From positions 39,378 through 103,377 of the forward strand of contig UZAN01039706.1 of NCBI GenBank assembly GCA_900618425.1: a stretch of DNA of 64,000 nucleotides, read 5' to 3'. The notes below the pieces were generated by a model. That model searched no databases and was not told where the DNA came from. It saw only the letters and a program-made list of their open reading frames with translations. The DNA comes from Echinostoma caproni. Taxonomy: Eukaryota; Platyhelminthes; Trematoda; Plagiorchiida; Echinostomatidae. Below are positions 24,790-38,765 of this stretch, one piece after another. Positions within the stretch are counted from its first letter, which is position 1, and each line of letters begins with the position of its first letter. The position numbers and the translations under genes were made by a program.

Positions 24790-25053
24790 CTAATTTAAAA
24801 TGATTCTGACTATTTCACCTAGTGATGGTTTTATTGGCAAACATCTGCTACAGATTGATTTGACTTCTAGGTGAGAATATCGGTGTTGCAGATACAGTGC
24901 GTCATANGTTAGTAGCAATTCACCTTCGAACAAACTCTGCCAGAACGGGTCATTTCGGCCCATTAGAAACCGCATGGCTGCCTCAGGAACTCCAATTGTT
25001 CCAACCGAATTAGTAGCTGATATATTCAATTTGGTCAAAATCATATTTCGCAA
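24790..25053 (-). other. Unidentified coding-like minus-strand frame
   Basis: An 87-codon open frame with one ambiguous base. The middle part (GVPEAAMRFLMGRNDPFWQS) has a balanced, protein-like composition unlike most chance frames here. It is on the kinase strand within intron 1, but the kinase domain is continuous without it. No family recognised; it might be a transposon fragment or an exon of an alternative transcript. Low certainty. Confidence 0.25.
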
Positions 25054-27403
25054 CCATGGATTATTATTGGTAGTATAAGGAGATTTAGCAGAAACATTGG
25101 ACGGAGAAAATAGAAGAATTTTGAGACAATGTTTCCTTCATTGTGCTCTTGAACTTTTCTGAAATGAGCAGTCTGTTGGTGCTACTTGACCACTGGTTCC
25201 GCGATAAATGGAAAGACTGATAAGTTCATATCATCAAATGACTACGACATCTACCTGCAGCCGTAGTCAATCACACACATAGAGATTAATTGTTTTTAGT
25301 ACTTGTGATTATTCGTTTCAACTGTTGGTGATACAAAACTTAATCTCTAACTGTGATGCCCAATTCATCAGGAGATTGACAAAATTTAGGCAAACCAAAA
25401 TGTTTTGTTTTACTTTGCAGTGTGTTGCCCAACGTTTGAAAAAAATAATAATGAGGCCAGATTTCAAAACCTTTAATTCAAACAACCATAGCTACTTTTC
25501 TAAAGTTCAACCATCAAAGCATATGGCAAACTTTCCCTCTAGACAGAAGTCAAGGGTTTGGCATCGCAATTTCAAGGACGTTGTCTGTACCATGAACAAA
25601 CAAATACAGTCTAGAAAGTGATGCTTTGATTTTTTCCATAGTTTGTTGAGGGTGATCTATTAGGCTGTTGTCGTTTATCGACTCTCGACGGAGTGAGGTA
25701 ACGTGTTTAGCAATGATGATGAACGTTAGAAGAATCATAGCCTAATTAAAGGAACATTTTCATAAAAATGAAACTTACAGGTTATTAGCAAGTTTCTTCT
25801 GTGGAAATGATTCGTCAAACAATGATGAAAATAGAACAATGATGCGTTAGCTAGAATAGCTTAGGGTAAGTTTGATGAAAAACATTGCTTAATACATTGT
25901 TCGTGGTAGATGCTTCTCACCCTGATAAAGTTCTTTGTCAATTTGTGGACGATAGTTAGCATATTTGTGCACTGGCTGCTTGCGACACTGCGTGGACCAT
26001 GTCAAGATGAATGTTTTGAGATTTAAAGAAATACAGTTTGTAGGATTTTGTTTTCCATTCGATTAGTTCAAAACATTTGTCAGTTTACTATAGCAATCAC
26101 TTATGCAATTCAAACGTGTATGTCGCCAGGTTGAATGTTTACCCAATACAGTTCGTTGATCCGTGATTGGATGAACATCGCATTTGAAAAATGTTATTAT
26201 GGGGAACAGTAAAATTTTGCGTTCGGTACCATATCCGCATAAGCGACAATCAATCAATTCTGTTTTTTTGTTCAAAATCCTAAGCGTTGTTAAGGTAGCT
26301 TATCCCGGCAGAGCATTCAACTTCCAACCTAACTGTCGCCGTAAGTGGCGGGAAATAACCACCACCGTATCGAGTTTTTGAATGGTTATGTTAGTAACAC
26401 GTTTTGAAGGTGTAATCAATTGTCAACGTTCCGATTTACTGGTAAACAGCAACCCAGAATCAGAGCTACGCAGAATTCAGAATAAGCAAGGCGTTAAGCA
26501 AGAATTGTGATTAATCTTTCCATAATGTAAAATTTGTTCAATAAAGATTTTTTGCAAAAAAGCAGCTCTTAGCTCGCCTCAGTGTGATGCAGGTAAATCG
26601 ACGGACGTTTTCCAGATAACATTTTATAAGAATGAATAATTCAAAGCCTATCCAGAACGATTCGTGAATTCCGATAAATGTGTTTTCCATTTGCTCATAG
26701 AAATCTATTTTCAAATGACATAAAACGAATGGAGTTAAAGAATGACTACAAAGGGGTTTTAGTGAGGCCAGTTATTGAATTCCAAAACTGAATGATTCAA
26801 ATAACTATACAAGGATATTTTGATCAAGCATTCTATTTATACTTCACATTTTCTGGTAAAACATAATATTTTCGAAGTGTGCTTGCTAACCAAAGAGTTG
26901 AATTTGGTGAGCTTAGCAAAATATAATTCTGATTTTGCTACCAAATAGATATAACCGTTCCACATTAACTGTCCCATTCGTTAGATCAATTAATGTTTGT
27001 CCAACGCAGCACACAGCAGTATTTACTAACAACGTCTTCCTAATAATAACCAGAATATTTTGTTTTCTTTAATGCTTAAATTAAAAACGTACCATTTACG
27101 TTTACTAACGGAATGAGCTGCAATCATTGTGATGATATCTGGGAACATAAATGGAAAAGTCTGGCAGCGCTCGTTTTCTTCTTCTTGCCCGCAACACATG
27201 AAGAAGAGATGCAATGAAGCAGTGCAACGTTTGGTAATCTCACCTTAGATAGTCACGAAAGTTTGCGTCAGGTCAATTCTGCGTGAGGTATTCGGTAGCA
27301 GTTCCAGGAAAACAATAACATCGCGTTTACAGGTGAGAACATTCAGCTCGTATAAACTATAAAGCTCACGTTATCGTTTTTGACAATGCAGCGCTTACTG
27401 GTT

Positions 27404-27879
27404 NNNNNNNNNNNNNNNNNNNNNNNNNNNNNNNNNNNNNNNNNNNNNNNNNNNNNNNNNNNNNNNNNNNNNNNNNNNNNNNNNNNNNNNNNNNNNNNNN
27501 NNNNNNNNNNNNNNNNNNNNNNNNNNNNNNNNNNNNNNNNNNNNNNNNNNNNNNNNNNNNNNNNNNNNNNNNNNNNNNNNNNNNNNNNNNNNNNNNNNNN
27601 NNNNNNNNNNNNNNNNNNNNNNNNNNNNNNNNNNNNNNNNNNNNNNNNNNNNNNNNNNNNNNNNNNNNNNNNNNNNNNNNNNNNNNNNNNNNNNNNNNNN
27701 NNNNNNNNNNNNNNNNNNNNNNNNNNNNNNNNNNNNNNNNNNNNNNNNNNNNNNNNNNNNNNNNNNNNNNNNNNNNNNNNNNNNNNNNNNNNNNNNNNNN
27801 NNNNNNNNNNNNNNNNNNNNNNNNNNNNNNNNNNNNNNNNNNNNNNNNNNNNNNNNNNNNNNNNNNNNNNNNNNNNNNN
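27404..27879. other. Assembly gap (476 N)
   Basis: Run of N; frames crossing it are meaningless. Confidence 0.99.
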
Positions 27880-28399
27880 TTATTATCTGTTGATGGGCTA
27901 AAATCAAACAGAAAATAAAAGAAAGCCAGCAGATCAACCTTGATGTATCACCAATAGATAGAAGAAAAAACGCGCTCGCCTAGCATAGTCATAGCTGGCG
28001 TGACCCCATTGTNAGAGGTATGAAAAATTATTACGGATTGAAGTAAAGTCGGGAAAAGCTCTAAGCATTGTGATTTTTTCCGGGATACTATTCACTAATT
28101 TCACTGGAATGCTGAAATGACATGCTTTGATCGATGCAGGGTGAAAGGCGGTCTAAAAGCTCCGCACTCAACAGAGAAAAATTAGGCTATACGAGATGAC
28201 TGCGCGGACGGGGAGGGAAATTACGGATCCTGAAGGGTACATCAACTAAACGCAAGTTTATAATATAATCTTGAGAACAGCCATTGGTATCGGACAAAGT
28301 TTGGCAAACAGCTCACATGCGTCTAACTGATTGCGAGAAACAAAGCCAACCAGGTCATTGAGGAGAATTTAGGAGATGTGGCAAAAGCAGAAAGCGTTT

Positions 28400-29250
28400 A
28401 TCTTTTGATAATACAGTAATGTGAGCAACAGGGCCGAACGGAGTTGACGATAGATCTAAGACTCTTGCATTGAGTCACAGCTGGTTCTCCTGGCCTGTAA
28501 GTGTTGATGACAAATTACGGGCTTTCCGAAACATATTCGAAAACATGTATAAACCACAAGAGATTACAAGATACATAAACCGTACGTACCTAACCCCTCT
28601 GTTGGTTTACTGTCCCCAGAAAGGTTCAATCTCTGAAGAGGAGAAAATTGTCGTGGACTCCTGATCTATTTCATCACGGGCATATATAATTTTGAGGACG
28701 GTATTGGATTTGATCAGCCCAAGTTTTATGGTTACATATTTCGTGACCTAAATGTGTTAAAAATTTTCCACTGCTATCTGATCAATTGGATTTTTCTCAG
28801 CTGGAACTGCCGTGGAAGAAGTCAACAGTGCAACGCTAAACAAAAATCATTTCATTTTTTTACCAATGTGTTTTGCTCGTTCTTTTTTATTGTTCCTAGG
28901 TGGTTTCTGCTGGGCTACTCAAACAAAGCTTCAAAATTCTTCATCGATGTATGTGGATCTTCAGTCGTGTGTCTTTTATACCCGTTGATGATTGGTCTAA
29001 AAAACTATGTGAACTTCACTTGACTGCATGTGAAACATTTGCACAGAAAATTCTCTCCGAGGGCCCTCACCCTTTAAATGTCGATCTATCCAAATGTTGT
29101 TCTGATTCTTCTACTCTTTCTACATATCGGTTATTACCCTCTCGCAGAAACCTATACGGAAATTCCCCAGTTCACTATCTTGCCATAATCCTTGTGAACC
29201 GACAGCGTTTCCTCAGAATTTCTCAAGAACCTTGGAGTTAGGACGTTTCA
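28400..29250 (+). mobile_element. CR1-like LINE, C-terminal end of RT ORF, with nested insertion
   Basis: Plus-strand remnant. The first part reads LSHSWFSW, then DDKLRAFRNIFENMY, then NRTYLTPLLVYCP; the second part reads VVSAGLLKQSFKILHRC, then SFIPVDDWSKKLCELHLTAC, then AQKILSEGPHPL and RLLPSRRNLYGNSPVHYLA. Together these form the C-terminal region of a CR1-clade RT ORF (the LLYCSPVV hinge and the IL..HPL block). An unrelated stretch of about 270 bases splits the LLYCSPVV block, flanked by near-identical 9-mers (28611-28619 and 28891-28899). RT catalytic parts are missing (5' truncation). It is antisense to the kinase gene. Confidence 0.75.
28620..28890. mobile_element. Small insertion inside the CR1-like copy
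   Basis: About 271 bases interrupt the CR1 coding blocks. TGTCCCCAG on the left and TGTTCCTAG on the right (7 of 9 identical) both correspond to the CSP codons of the host block, as a target-site duplication would. The right end is T-rich. No terminal inverted repeats or coding region recognised, so the type is unknown (SINE-like or MITE-like). Confidence 0.45.
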
Positions 29251-31490
29251 CTGATAATATTTCCTTTTTTGATGAGATGTGCAATTTGTGACTGAAATGT
29301 GGACATCTGTTCACGTAAAAGTCTGTACAAATACAAATGCAAATACAAATATGTTCGGCTATTTTTGCTGTATTCTGTAAACAAGTTGCTCCATAGATGT
29401 TTTTAATAAGGTAAAAACTGCTGCGGTAGATGAATTCACCTAATAGAATGTAAACAAGGTACCATTTTGTCCGTCTTTGTCTTTCCGAAAATGGGAATGA
29501 AAACAACAACCTGCTACAATAAATGTTAACAGAAACGATACAAAACTTCTTTTCATACTCTCACACCTCCTTGATTATTTTGCCTCGCAGGTGGGCAGTA
29601 GTCTTCATTTATTTACAATTCAAAGTAACGTATGCCGTGTTTTTCCAGACCTCAAGGTCGACGGATAATTTTCTAATAATTTAATCAGTCCAATATTGTC
29701 CGATCAATCTCAAGAAACCCAGAGTAACCATGACAACCTTGTATGTCAAATTGGATCCCGTTTACGGACTGCACAGATAAAACAGTATAGCAGTCATTCT
29801 GATGGATTAGATGAAGTGAAAAACAAGCTAAATATGTCAACCATCATGGTCTTCATCATGTTGCTTAATCAAGTTTAGAAGTTTTCCTCATAGGAACTGA
29901 ACCTGTGTATCCTTTCCGGTGAACCGTATACCTGGAAAATCTATGATTGATTGGTGGAGAAAGCATTGTTTCCATTTCCGCTATTCTGATTGACGCCGAG
30001 AACTTCCGTTACAGGTACTCTGGATTTCTACTCACACCCCAAGTTAAAGCAATCTGGTAGCTCACTGCAACTCACATCGATCAACTGTAACGTCAACTTT
30101 GCATCATATCGAGGTCAATGAGCGAATAGAGTACTTTGAAAGAATTTGCTTGCTGCCCCTCTGTGCTCGTTTGATGAACTGGCCACCGGGTATTTCAATT
30201 TTTACACTGCTCAAATATCTCTCGGTTCTCCTTCAACCGATCGCAACATGAAATTTTGTCCATGGGTTTACCATGTATGCTGCCAATTACCACGGGCTTT
30301 AGATGCACATCTGCCTGCCTGAAACTCTACCATATTTCATCTTTGTGTTTCCCTGGCTTGACCGTTTCCACTCAAGTTTTGGAATTGTGTAAAATCAGGG
30401 ATCTCTTGAGATTCAAATCCAGGGTTGTGTTTCCCGCAGATATTTGTATTACATAAGCTTTATCAACTGAAGGTCCAGGTAACACGTGCAGCTTTATCCT
30501 TTCAAATTGGATCACTCACTCAACCAACAAGTGAATTTAGCATCCACAACTGAAAAGGTAAGCAATCTGTATCAAAAGGTTTTCTCCAGATTCCCACCAG
30601 AATTCACGGAACGCAAACCACGAAGAAGGTCGCTGTTGGAATTCCATCGTTATGTCAGATCAATAATTACAAGATAGGGGAATTGATTTGATTACATGTT
30701 GAATTTTGTCATGAACAGAGCAAATGAAGCGTTCACTGAAAAGTTGTGGATATTGGACACCTTTCTCAACCCATTTGGATCTCAGAATCCCTGTTAATTA
30801 TGTGTTTTTACTGAATGATCAACTCATTCCTCAAGGTCACCGCACGATGCCAACATTTTCAAGGAGGCACAAAATAAGGAAACGAAGTCCATCGTGGATT
30901 GCTATTTGAAGTGATGAATTGGACGACTATTGTTTAACTAAGCGCTGGTAACTTGCAAAGATGAAGCTCCGTTGAACTTAACTAACTTATGAAATTAGAT
31001 TTGCGCACTGTTTTATAAAACAACACTCGTAGTCTAAGGCAAAAGCACCAAGTTACTCCATATCGACAGCACTAAATTATGTTCTAAAGGTTGTGATATT
31101 CACGCCTTTTGATCATTACTTCATTCATATTACCCTTCTTCACTCTATCGCAGTCAATACTGGTTCGTTAAAAATAGATAAATTAGTCACAATAGTTATA
31201 ATTTATCAGTCACATATATAGAGGTGTTAATCCTCCGACTAGCGCAAAACTATTCACTGTGCAAATGGTATTCCGTTATTAGTTTCACCGGAGGAACAAT
31301 CAACAGAATGCGTTTTAGTTTTAGAGTACCAGTGGTCTATTCTTGGTGAGACTGGGAGACTCTATGTATACTAGTGAAGGTTTCGGTTTTCACTTTCAGC
31401 TTTTACAACCATAAACCATACATGCGCCGGTTTCGGTTGCTGTCTTATGGCTTCCCATTCAGATAAAAAGAGCAAAATGAAGGTGGGAAC
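29251..31490. other. Intron 1 DNA with no recognised gene
   Basis: Contains short plus-strand open frames at 30256-30456, 30486-30677 and 30724-30909 with unremarkable translations. Their clustering could mean a further decayed element, but I cannot match any block. Confidence 0.35.
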
Positions 31491-31499
31491 GTTGGAAGC

Positions 31500-31920
31500 A
31501 AAGCCAACGAGACTGGGTTTTCTAGAATATTGAGTAGATGCTCCAGGTCCATATTTGGCGACACCGAGCCATATCACTTAGTGTCTCTAACCACCGGTTA
31601 CCATGATCTCCTTGTCCCCAGACAGGGAGTTCAAAGGAACCTATGTGACCTTAGTGTCCTGGTAAAGGTTCTCATATTTTTATTTCTGGCATTAGTTTGA
31701 CCGCCCTTGACCTTTTTCCATTCGCTGCCTACCTCAGCAAACATCGCACACCATGGCAACTTACTGGGTGATATGTGCAATGCATGTTCCAATCACCGTA
31801 GTCTTCCGAGGAAGACCACTTGTTCCACGATTTCTTAAAACTCTGCGCCTAACGTCAGTATTCCTTGTCCGTTTTCCCCACTAATGCGGAGATGTACAGC
31901 GATGTTTGAACACCGGCAAT
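31500..31920 (-). mobile_element. RTE-like retrotransposon, 3' part of RT ORF
   Basis: Minus-strand remnant. Conceptual blocks from right to left are FKHRCTSP, RNTDVRRRVL, HALHMSPSKLPW, FAEVGSEWKKVKGGQTN and MRTFTRTLRSH. This is the same C-terminal arrangement as at 1-530, with several stops and frame changes. It is in sense orientation to the kinase gene. Confidence 0.75.
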
Positions 31921-34900
31921 CTAGCAAACGATTTGGTTAATTGATGAAAACCTTCTGAGAAGGTTTATAAACTCCATTTGGGTCGCACAAATTACACATT
32001 CAATTAATTTTTGACTGGTCATAGACGTTTGAGTCAATTGCAACGCACTACGGCTGAGATCAGACGGAGACCGACCAAAGGACTGCTAAGTATCCCTTCT
32101 TCACAATATAAGTAGTCACGCAATGAAAAGCAATCCTCAATTTACTGCCGAAATGTCTCCAATGCATGAAATCTCTTCCATCTGCAGTAGAAATTATTCT
32201 AATGAGAATCAAATCCTAATTAACCACCGGCTCTTTTTCTCCAGCATAAAAGAAAACGCCCGTATTCCTCGAAAAAAGTATCATTATTACCATACCGTTA
32301 CCACGAACTGGTTTTACTTACGCATTGAGGGTGTTGTAATTTGTAATGCAATGCAATTTTATGTATTGTCTGTCGTTAGGCAACCTTTGCATGGTTCAAA
32401 TATGTGATGTAATTCAGTGCACGGATTAAATTCCAAATGACACCACCATTAAACACGCGTTAATTATCCATCATTTTTTCTTCTTTGCCGTTCTCCTCAG
32501 ATTTATGGAACTTTATTTATTCTGAACTCCAATAGCTGTAGTCTTGATACTTGTCTATGATTGTTTGATATTATACAGTAGAGAAGTTGTTTTCTTAATT
32601 CCTTGGTGAACGATATGAACCTGTGTTGTCTACACTGCTTTTAAACATTGCCACAATAAGAAACGTCGCGGGGATTTCACTATAACTTTGCTGTATTGCA
32701 TTGCACAGGAAGAGAGAGAGATCCGGTGGATCATACTAAAAGAGCTCTTAGGATGACTGTACACATGAATCAATTCCTTGACTGTAAATCGATTTTAGTA
32801 TCCCATCATACTCAGTTCGCATATCTAGTTACAATTGACCAACAGAGATGCTACTGCTTTGCATTCCGTGTACTATATTTTTGCCAAACACTCTCATGTG
32901 TGTGCTACTTTCAAGGATAAATCATAAGGACTAGTTAAAATGTAATCTGAATAAAGCCTGGCAGATCACTTGACCTTCACCACTGAGTCATTGGACCACT
33001 GACTTTCCAGGGTGTGTGCAGCTATTACTCCAGGTAATTATTTGTGCACACTGTCCGGTTCTGTCGCAAGATGCTGCGTTGAAAGCCAAACTATTGCTTT
33101 TCCGGAAGAAAAAAATAAACCAGAAAGAGGTTGTACGGTCCGTATTTTGAATTGCCCTTCATACGTACTAATTTCGGTATTAGTATTGTGAAACCACGGT
33201 AGATATCTACCGGAAAGGGTAAAACCTAATTAGTTTCATACCACTAACTGGATATGCATTTCTAGAGTAACAGTCAACTAAACGACATTGTTTGGGTGAA
33301 ATGATTGTTGATCATTGACAAGAAGCCGTTGATAAATTCTTATCCCAATTAACTCCTGCTTGTTCTTGCGCATGATCTTCTAGCGCAGTCCATGACTCAG
33401 AAATATGAAAAACAAAATCATTTGCATTTGGATGATAAATAATGGTTAGCAGTAGGATCATTCGTGTTCAATATTAACATTCCTGATCATGCGAATATGA
33501 CGAAATGCATTTTTGCCTGAGATCATGATCAATTTGTTGTTCTTCTTCCTGGCGAGTAACTGATTGCTCTGTGTGGTAGTTGCTAATGTGACATTGCTGA
33601 TAAGAATCGGTTCTCAGTTCTCCCGGAAAAAGTCAATCAGAAATGTTCCCATAAAATAAAATGACGGAAAATATTTGAAGTTTGAAATAACTTCCATCGG
33701 TTTATATGGAATGGGTTGTATTAACCACAGTTATATGATCCAGATTTCATGGTTTGCATTAAGGAGATAAAGTCGGGTTCCTTTTGATTGGGTAGAGAGA
33801 ATGAAACTGAGTTCAGCCAACGTATTATCACTCGTGTTTGTAGCAAACTCAGTTTTCGGTCTTGAATCGCACATGGTAGTTTGATTTTTCAATTACTGTT
33901 ACAATAAATATTAAAATACGTATTTATTCCTCTCAACGCAAGCGTGTGAGACGTCGTCAAACAAACGCGAAATAATCAGCCCTTTTATTGGCCATCTTCC
34001 CCTTCCTAGAAATTGTATCTTTATGTATTCAATAAAATGAAGTAAAAATGAAAAGAAAAAAGTGAAAGCGTTTGGTCACATCAGCTATCATGTGTTAGAA
34101 AAACTCCACACGATGTTGGATGACCTCAAAATGAAACCAGAAAATAGTCTCGCAAACCGATTATTTGTGTTGCTTTTATTTTTTGCTTAGTACGAAAACA
34201 ACTGCACAGATGCAATTAGTTTGAGTTTTGTCTTATGAAACATACCCACATTTACAGTTGTAACTTACATTGCATATCAACACAGGTTTGAAGCTGAAAT
34301 CGTTAGTATAAGAGCAGAGCAGAGATAACCAACCAAACGCACTGAAAATGCGCACCGTGAGCATTTTACAATAAACCAGTCTTGTTCTGACTGGACAATA
34401 TCTCACTAGTAAATTAGGCATAGGAACAAAATGCTTTTATAGCGCCCAAAACACATTTGGATTGTTGTCTTTAGGGACGTAGGGACTCAATCTAAATGCG
34501 AACGCTATGTTGTAATGAGGTTTACAGCTATTTCGCTCTATATGTTCCCGTTCGAAGCCGTACTATGTGCTTCAATTTTGATTGACATATGGTTCCAGTG
34601 CACTCAGAGAAAACCTCTAACAATTCGCATCAATGGTTTGAATACCGAAAACCTCTTCACATCCCAATCCGAATTGTGTAAGAAACCAATCAAGATCAAA
34701 GTTTCTAAGCCGGACAGATTGCAAAGACATTTCCCCGTAACTTGACGAGAAAACGTAACTTGCAATCGGTACTTAGGTCGATGAGGTCCATGTAGTGCAC
34801 TGCCGAGGTTTCTCAGGTAATGCAATGAAATTAACGCAAGCATTTTCGGGATCGTCAAGGTACGTAAGATATTCTCACCTCGTAGATATTAATACTCAAA

Positions 34901-35980
34901 TGCTGAAATCCATCTGAAAACTATAAAAAAGTTTTGCAAACTCTGGTACTGTACGACAGTCCCGTTTGTAGAGGAGCAGTGCTTCGAACGTCTTTGTGGG
35001 AAAATGACGGTTTGGTTTTGTGGTCACTCGAATCTCGAGCTTCACAAACTTATCGGTATCATCTAAGTAGTCATCAGTGAAAGCCGGAAAGGACTATTAA
35101 GTTTTCTGCCCAGAAATAAATTGTATTCAGATGTCACAGAGTTCATAATACAGCGGTTCCGATAACTATTAACCTGATAGGAGCAATGGGCTTGAAGTAA
35201 CTTTTTCAGAACCACCCAAAATAATCACTTTATGTAATTTTTCCACCATGTTGTGAGTACAATAGATCGGAGTTCACGGAGCAGGTGAGTTATAAACTGG
35301 TTTCCTGAAGTGAACGTGATATAAACCTATGATATTATTATCAAAATACCCGGTCGTTTTTGTAGATTTGATAATCAGGTACGAGTATACATACAAACTT
35401 TAACATGCCCCGAAAGGTCTGTGGTGTGATGTAATACAACACCATTTCAAAAGATAACCAAGCAGACAATGTACCCAAATAGAAGAAATTCAGCGTACAC
35501 ACTGATCATCAGTGCATGTTTATTAATGGAAGATTTAGTCAGCTTTCAATACCGTACATTAGCAAATGCATTGTCGAATGAAAATATATTGACAGGCTAA
35601 ATGGTTCATGGTTAAATCTATGAAAACTTCAAACAAATCCGAGCTTTGTATTGTTATTACCGTACCGAATGAATGAGAATAAACCGCTTTTGTGTGTGCG
35701 ATTGTGCAACCAGGCTAAACTTTGATGTGTGTTGTTAGAAACGTTTCCGTTTCTGCGTCCTTAAGTTAGTGGCTTTACTTCACTGAATTGGAAATCGTGC
35801 AAGGTTTGATCAACCAGTTATTTCTCTGTGGTGTTTGCATCAATACTATCACGCAAATAAGTTAGTTATATGTATCCTGGCACTATTTGTTCAACAGTGG
35901 CTGTGATTTGCAGCTCAACTTTGATGAATTCTCTACCATGAAAGTGGCATTATCGTGATTTGAATCAAGCAACGTGCAAT
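31921..35980. other. Intron 1 DNA with no recognised gene
   Basis: About 4 kb of AT-rich sequence; open frames are short and unconvincing. No transposon blocks recognised. Confidence 0.4.
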
Positions 35981-35984
35981 CGCT

Positions 35985-36290
35985 GTTGCCAACAAAAGTA
36001 CTTTCAACATTGGAAGGATCGTCCAAGTCGCTGATAGTCCATTGCCCCAAACACGTGACCACAGAACATGTCCGTTTGCATGTGTTTTATTCGGACCCGC
36101 CCAACTGTTGCAAAACGTGATCCAACAGGCTTTCTCCCCTACGCTCCCAGATATCCCAATCCCGCCCTCCGCACACCCATTCTGGCGTACTGCTACTGGT
36201 GGCATTTATGTGCTAATATCTGGTTCAAGCCGGTATTTTCATATTTTGGGTCAAATTAACTTCATACATGATAGCATCGGATCGTAGATA
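35985..36290 (+). other. GC-richer coding-like patch, unidentified
   Basis: A plus-strand frame stays open across about 300 bases and reads a Pro-rich, protein-like string (STFNIGRIVQVADSPLPQTR, later DIPIPPSAHPFW). The antisense frame is also open. Base composition differs from the AT-rich flanks. No family recognised; it may be an old transposon or gene fragment. Confidence 0.3.
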
Positions 36291-37129
36291 TATTGTTTTG
36301 CCATATTTTTCTCTCAGTCCCTGAATCTCTTCCCGTATCTCATCCTCTTAATCTCAGCAAGCAATTCTATACCCGGTCAACTAATTGGTACGTTGGAAAT
36401 AAATTGCATCACTCGCACTCAGTCACCCTGGCAACCTCGAATATTTAAAGCAATAGGACAGAAAAATCAGAGAATGATAGCCGGGCGAAAGGCTACGCCC
36501 AGTGCAATACAAAACTTCGATTTCAGAGTTGAAGCCTCAAATGCGACAAAGTATTTGAGACTAGCGGGGGAGGGAGAAAGAGAGAGACGGGAGTGAACTC
36601 AGACCAAAAGAAGTTGGAGATAGGTTGCTCGACACTTTAAATGAATTCATAAAAAGGGCTTTAAATCAAGAATGAATGACGCAACTATTCTGTCTAAAGA
36701 TTTAATTGGCCCACATCGTTCACGAAAATTAAATTGTTTCCTGTGAAATGCTTTGGTGAGATGTTTATTAAAGGATGCAAAACGCGAACTTTTTTAATTA
36801 AAAAGTTCATTCTAAGCAATCCGAATGTGAATCGGCTTTAACGTGAAACTAAAGACTATATTGAAATGGTCAATCTCTGAATGTAGTGAGACGAACAATT
36901 TACTTTCCATTTCGATTGAAAAATCAACCAACTGTTTTCTATAAATCAGTTACCAGTCACAAAATCCTTAGTTTCACGCTGATCGCAGTAAATGATTGCA
37001 AGAGTAGAGGCAATAAATTCAAAGATGAAAAACCATACGTAAGTAAACCACATCAATAGAAAGCAAATAGGTAAACGGGGGGGATCTCTGGAGCATATTA
37101 CTCAGCGCATTTAGTAGTTGATTAGGGGA

Positions 37130-37420
37130 ATAATGCGATCCACACGTCTACGAGTGAATCCTCGGGCTACTGTGTTCAAACTGCCAAATGCGGTTTTGCT
37201 TTGACCCGCATTGTCCTTCTTCCACCCATTACCTTCTTCGGCAAACAGTGTCTGCATTGGTAGCCTATTAGGTTAAATGTGTACAATGTGTAGCAGCCAC
37301 CGCAATCTATAAAGGTCAAAAAGCTGGGTCGGTGAATGAGCACAGTGATCTGGAACTTCACACCCAGTCTCGGCACTGCTTTCTAAGTTAGCTCACCACG
37401 TTTTTCATCAGCCAGTCTCG
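37130..37420 (-). mobile_element. RTE-like retrotransposon, short 3' fragment
   Basis: On the minus strand RLRWLLHIVHI, a stop, then PNRLPMQTLFAEEGNGWKK and AGQSKTAFGSLNTVARGF read in one frame. This is the C-terminal block found in the other RTE-like copies, cut on both sides. It is in sense orientation to the kinase gene. Confidence 0.7.
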
Positions 37421-38717
37421 GAAAAATACAGCACCACTGTGAATGAATCCCAATAACGTATAAGTTGTATGGCCAAATCAAACGTAGTATCACAAGTGGC
37501 ATGACCTATAATAGCAAAATCGGACCACATTATAAACTAACGGTAAACAGGAATACACAGAAAAAAGAAATATGCTCTCATCTGGTGAAACAGGAATAAC
37601 TTGAATAAACCATATAGGTTAGTTACCGTTACATTTTATGTAATGAAAATTCCAAGACCGCATAATTTATGGCTTAGTAATTATATGTATCATAATAATT
37701 ACTGCTCACAATTGCTTGATATGGTGTATGTTTCAAACTTTAGAATGACGAGCTGTAGGCAAATTCAAAGCTGTGTTCTTGAATGTCTTCTGTGTAAGTA
37801 GTGAACCGAGAACCAACAAAGACCCACAACATCTCATTTTAATGCATTATATTACATTGGCTGCTGTGGTAAGAAAAAAAGCATGTTGAGCCTCACATCC
37901 AGATAAAGGGTAACCGATAAAAACGAGAAGTACTTATCCACAACTTGGCGATGATTCCAGGTGGTACGTTGTTCTGTTCCCTTGAGGGCGTTTATGTGCC
38001 AAAATCACAAGCGTTCACTAACGCTAGTGGGCAACAGAAAGTGGATCTATTTATTGTATGGGAACGGCGAATGCAAAATATCGGAATCCGATGGTAGGGC
38101 GCGCCTCTTGAGAAACCATGCAGGCTAGGATTCCATACTGAACTGCAAGCTTTGAGTGTTTATGTGAATAGGTGGAACACAGACAATGATTAAATCCCGT
38201 TCCAAATATTTCGGGGGAATTGAAGAGAAACATTGCTTGAAATATGCTGTAGGTTACCTCGGAGATGAGGTTTTTCTGCATAAAAAGATAATTGTAAGTT
38301 CACCTTGTAAACTCCATCCAAATGGTTTAATTTTTCTAGAAACTATGCTCATCACAAAAAAATCTGTTGGAATGAAGTTTGTTTTACCCTTGTCCGACTA
38401 ATTCTTTATGAAAATTATGTTTCTTTTCTAGTTAGATTGCGTGTTATCCGCGATACCTGAAAAATAGCCTCAGTGCATGGAACTGTTGCTGCGGTAATCG
38501 TTTGGAATCATTCTTCCACGCAGGTGAGATTAACGTTCTCCAACACAACTTTGTTGTTGTTTTTATTGTTGTAGTTGTTTTTGTTTTATTTAAGTAATGT
38601 ATCCAACACGTTGCACAGAATACGAAATGAAATGTGTATCATGCTAAAACTACTGTGCACCTCAGTCAGTACGGTACATAAGTAAACACATGTTCAGAAA
38701 CATTCAGTTGAGTGACT

Positions 38718-38765
38718 TATTTTCCAATGGGATTCGAACAGTGTGCTTGTCGGACGTCAACTGCG
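38718..38765 (-). repeat. tRNA-derived B box
   Basis: The minus strand has GTTCGAATCCC (38739-38729), a full pol III B-box/T-loop consensus. The upstream sequence does not fold as a tRNA. Likely a tRNA pseudogene or SINE remnant. Confidence 0.4.

Noticed and set aside
28620..28899. Intron within the CR1-like ORF
   Set aside because: The right end looks like an acceptor, but the plausible GTTCAA donor does not restore the reading frame and the flanking 9-mer repeat fits an insertion better.
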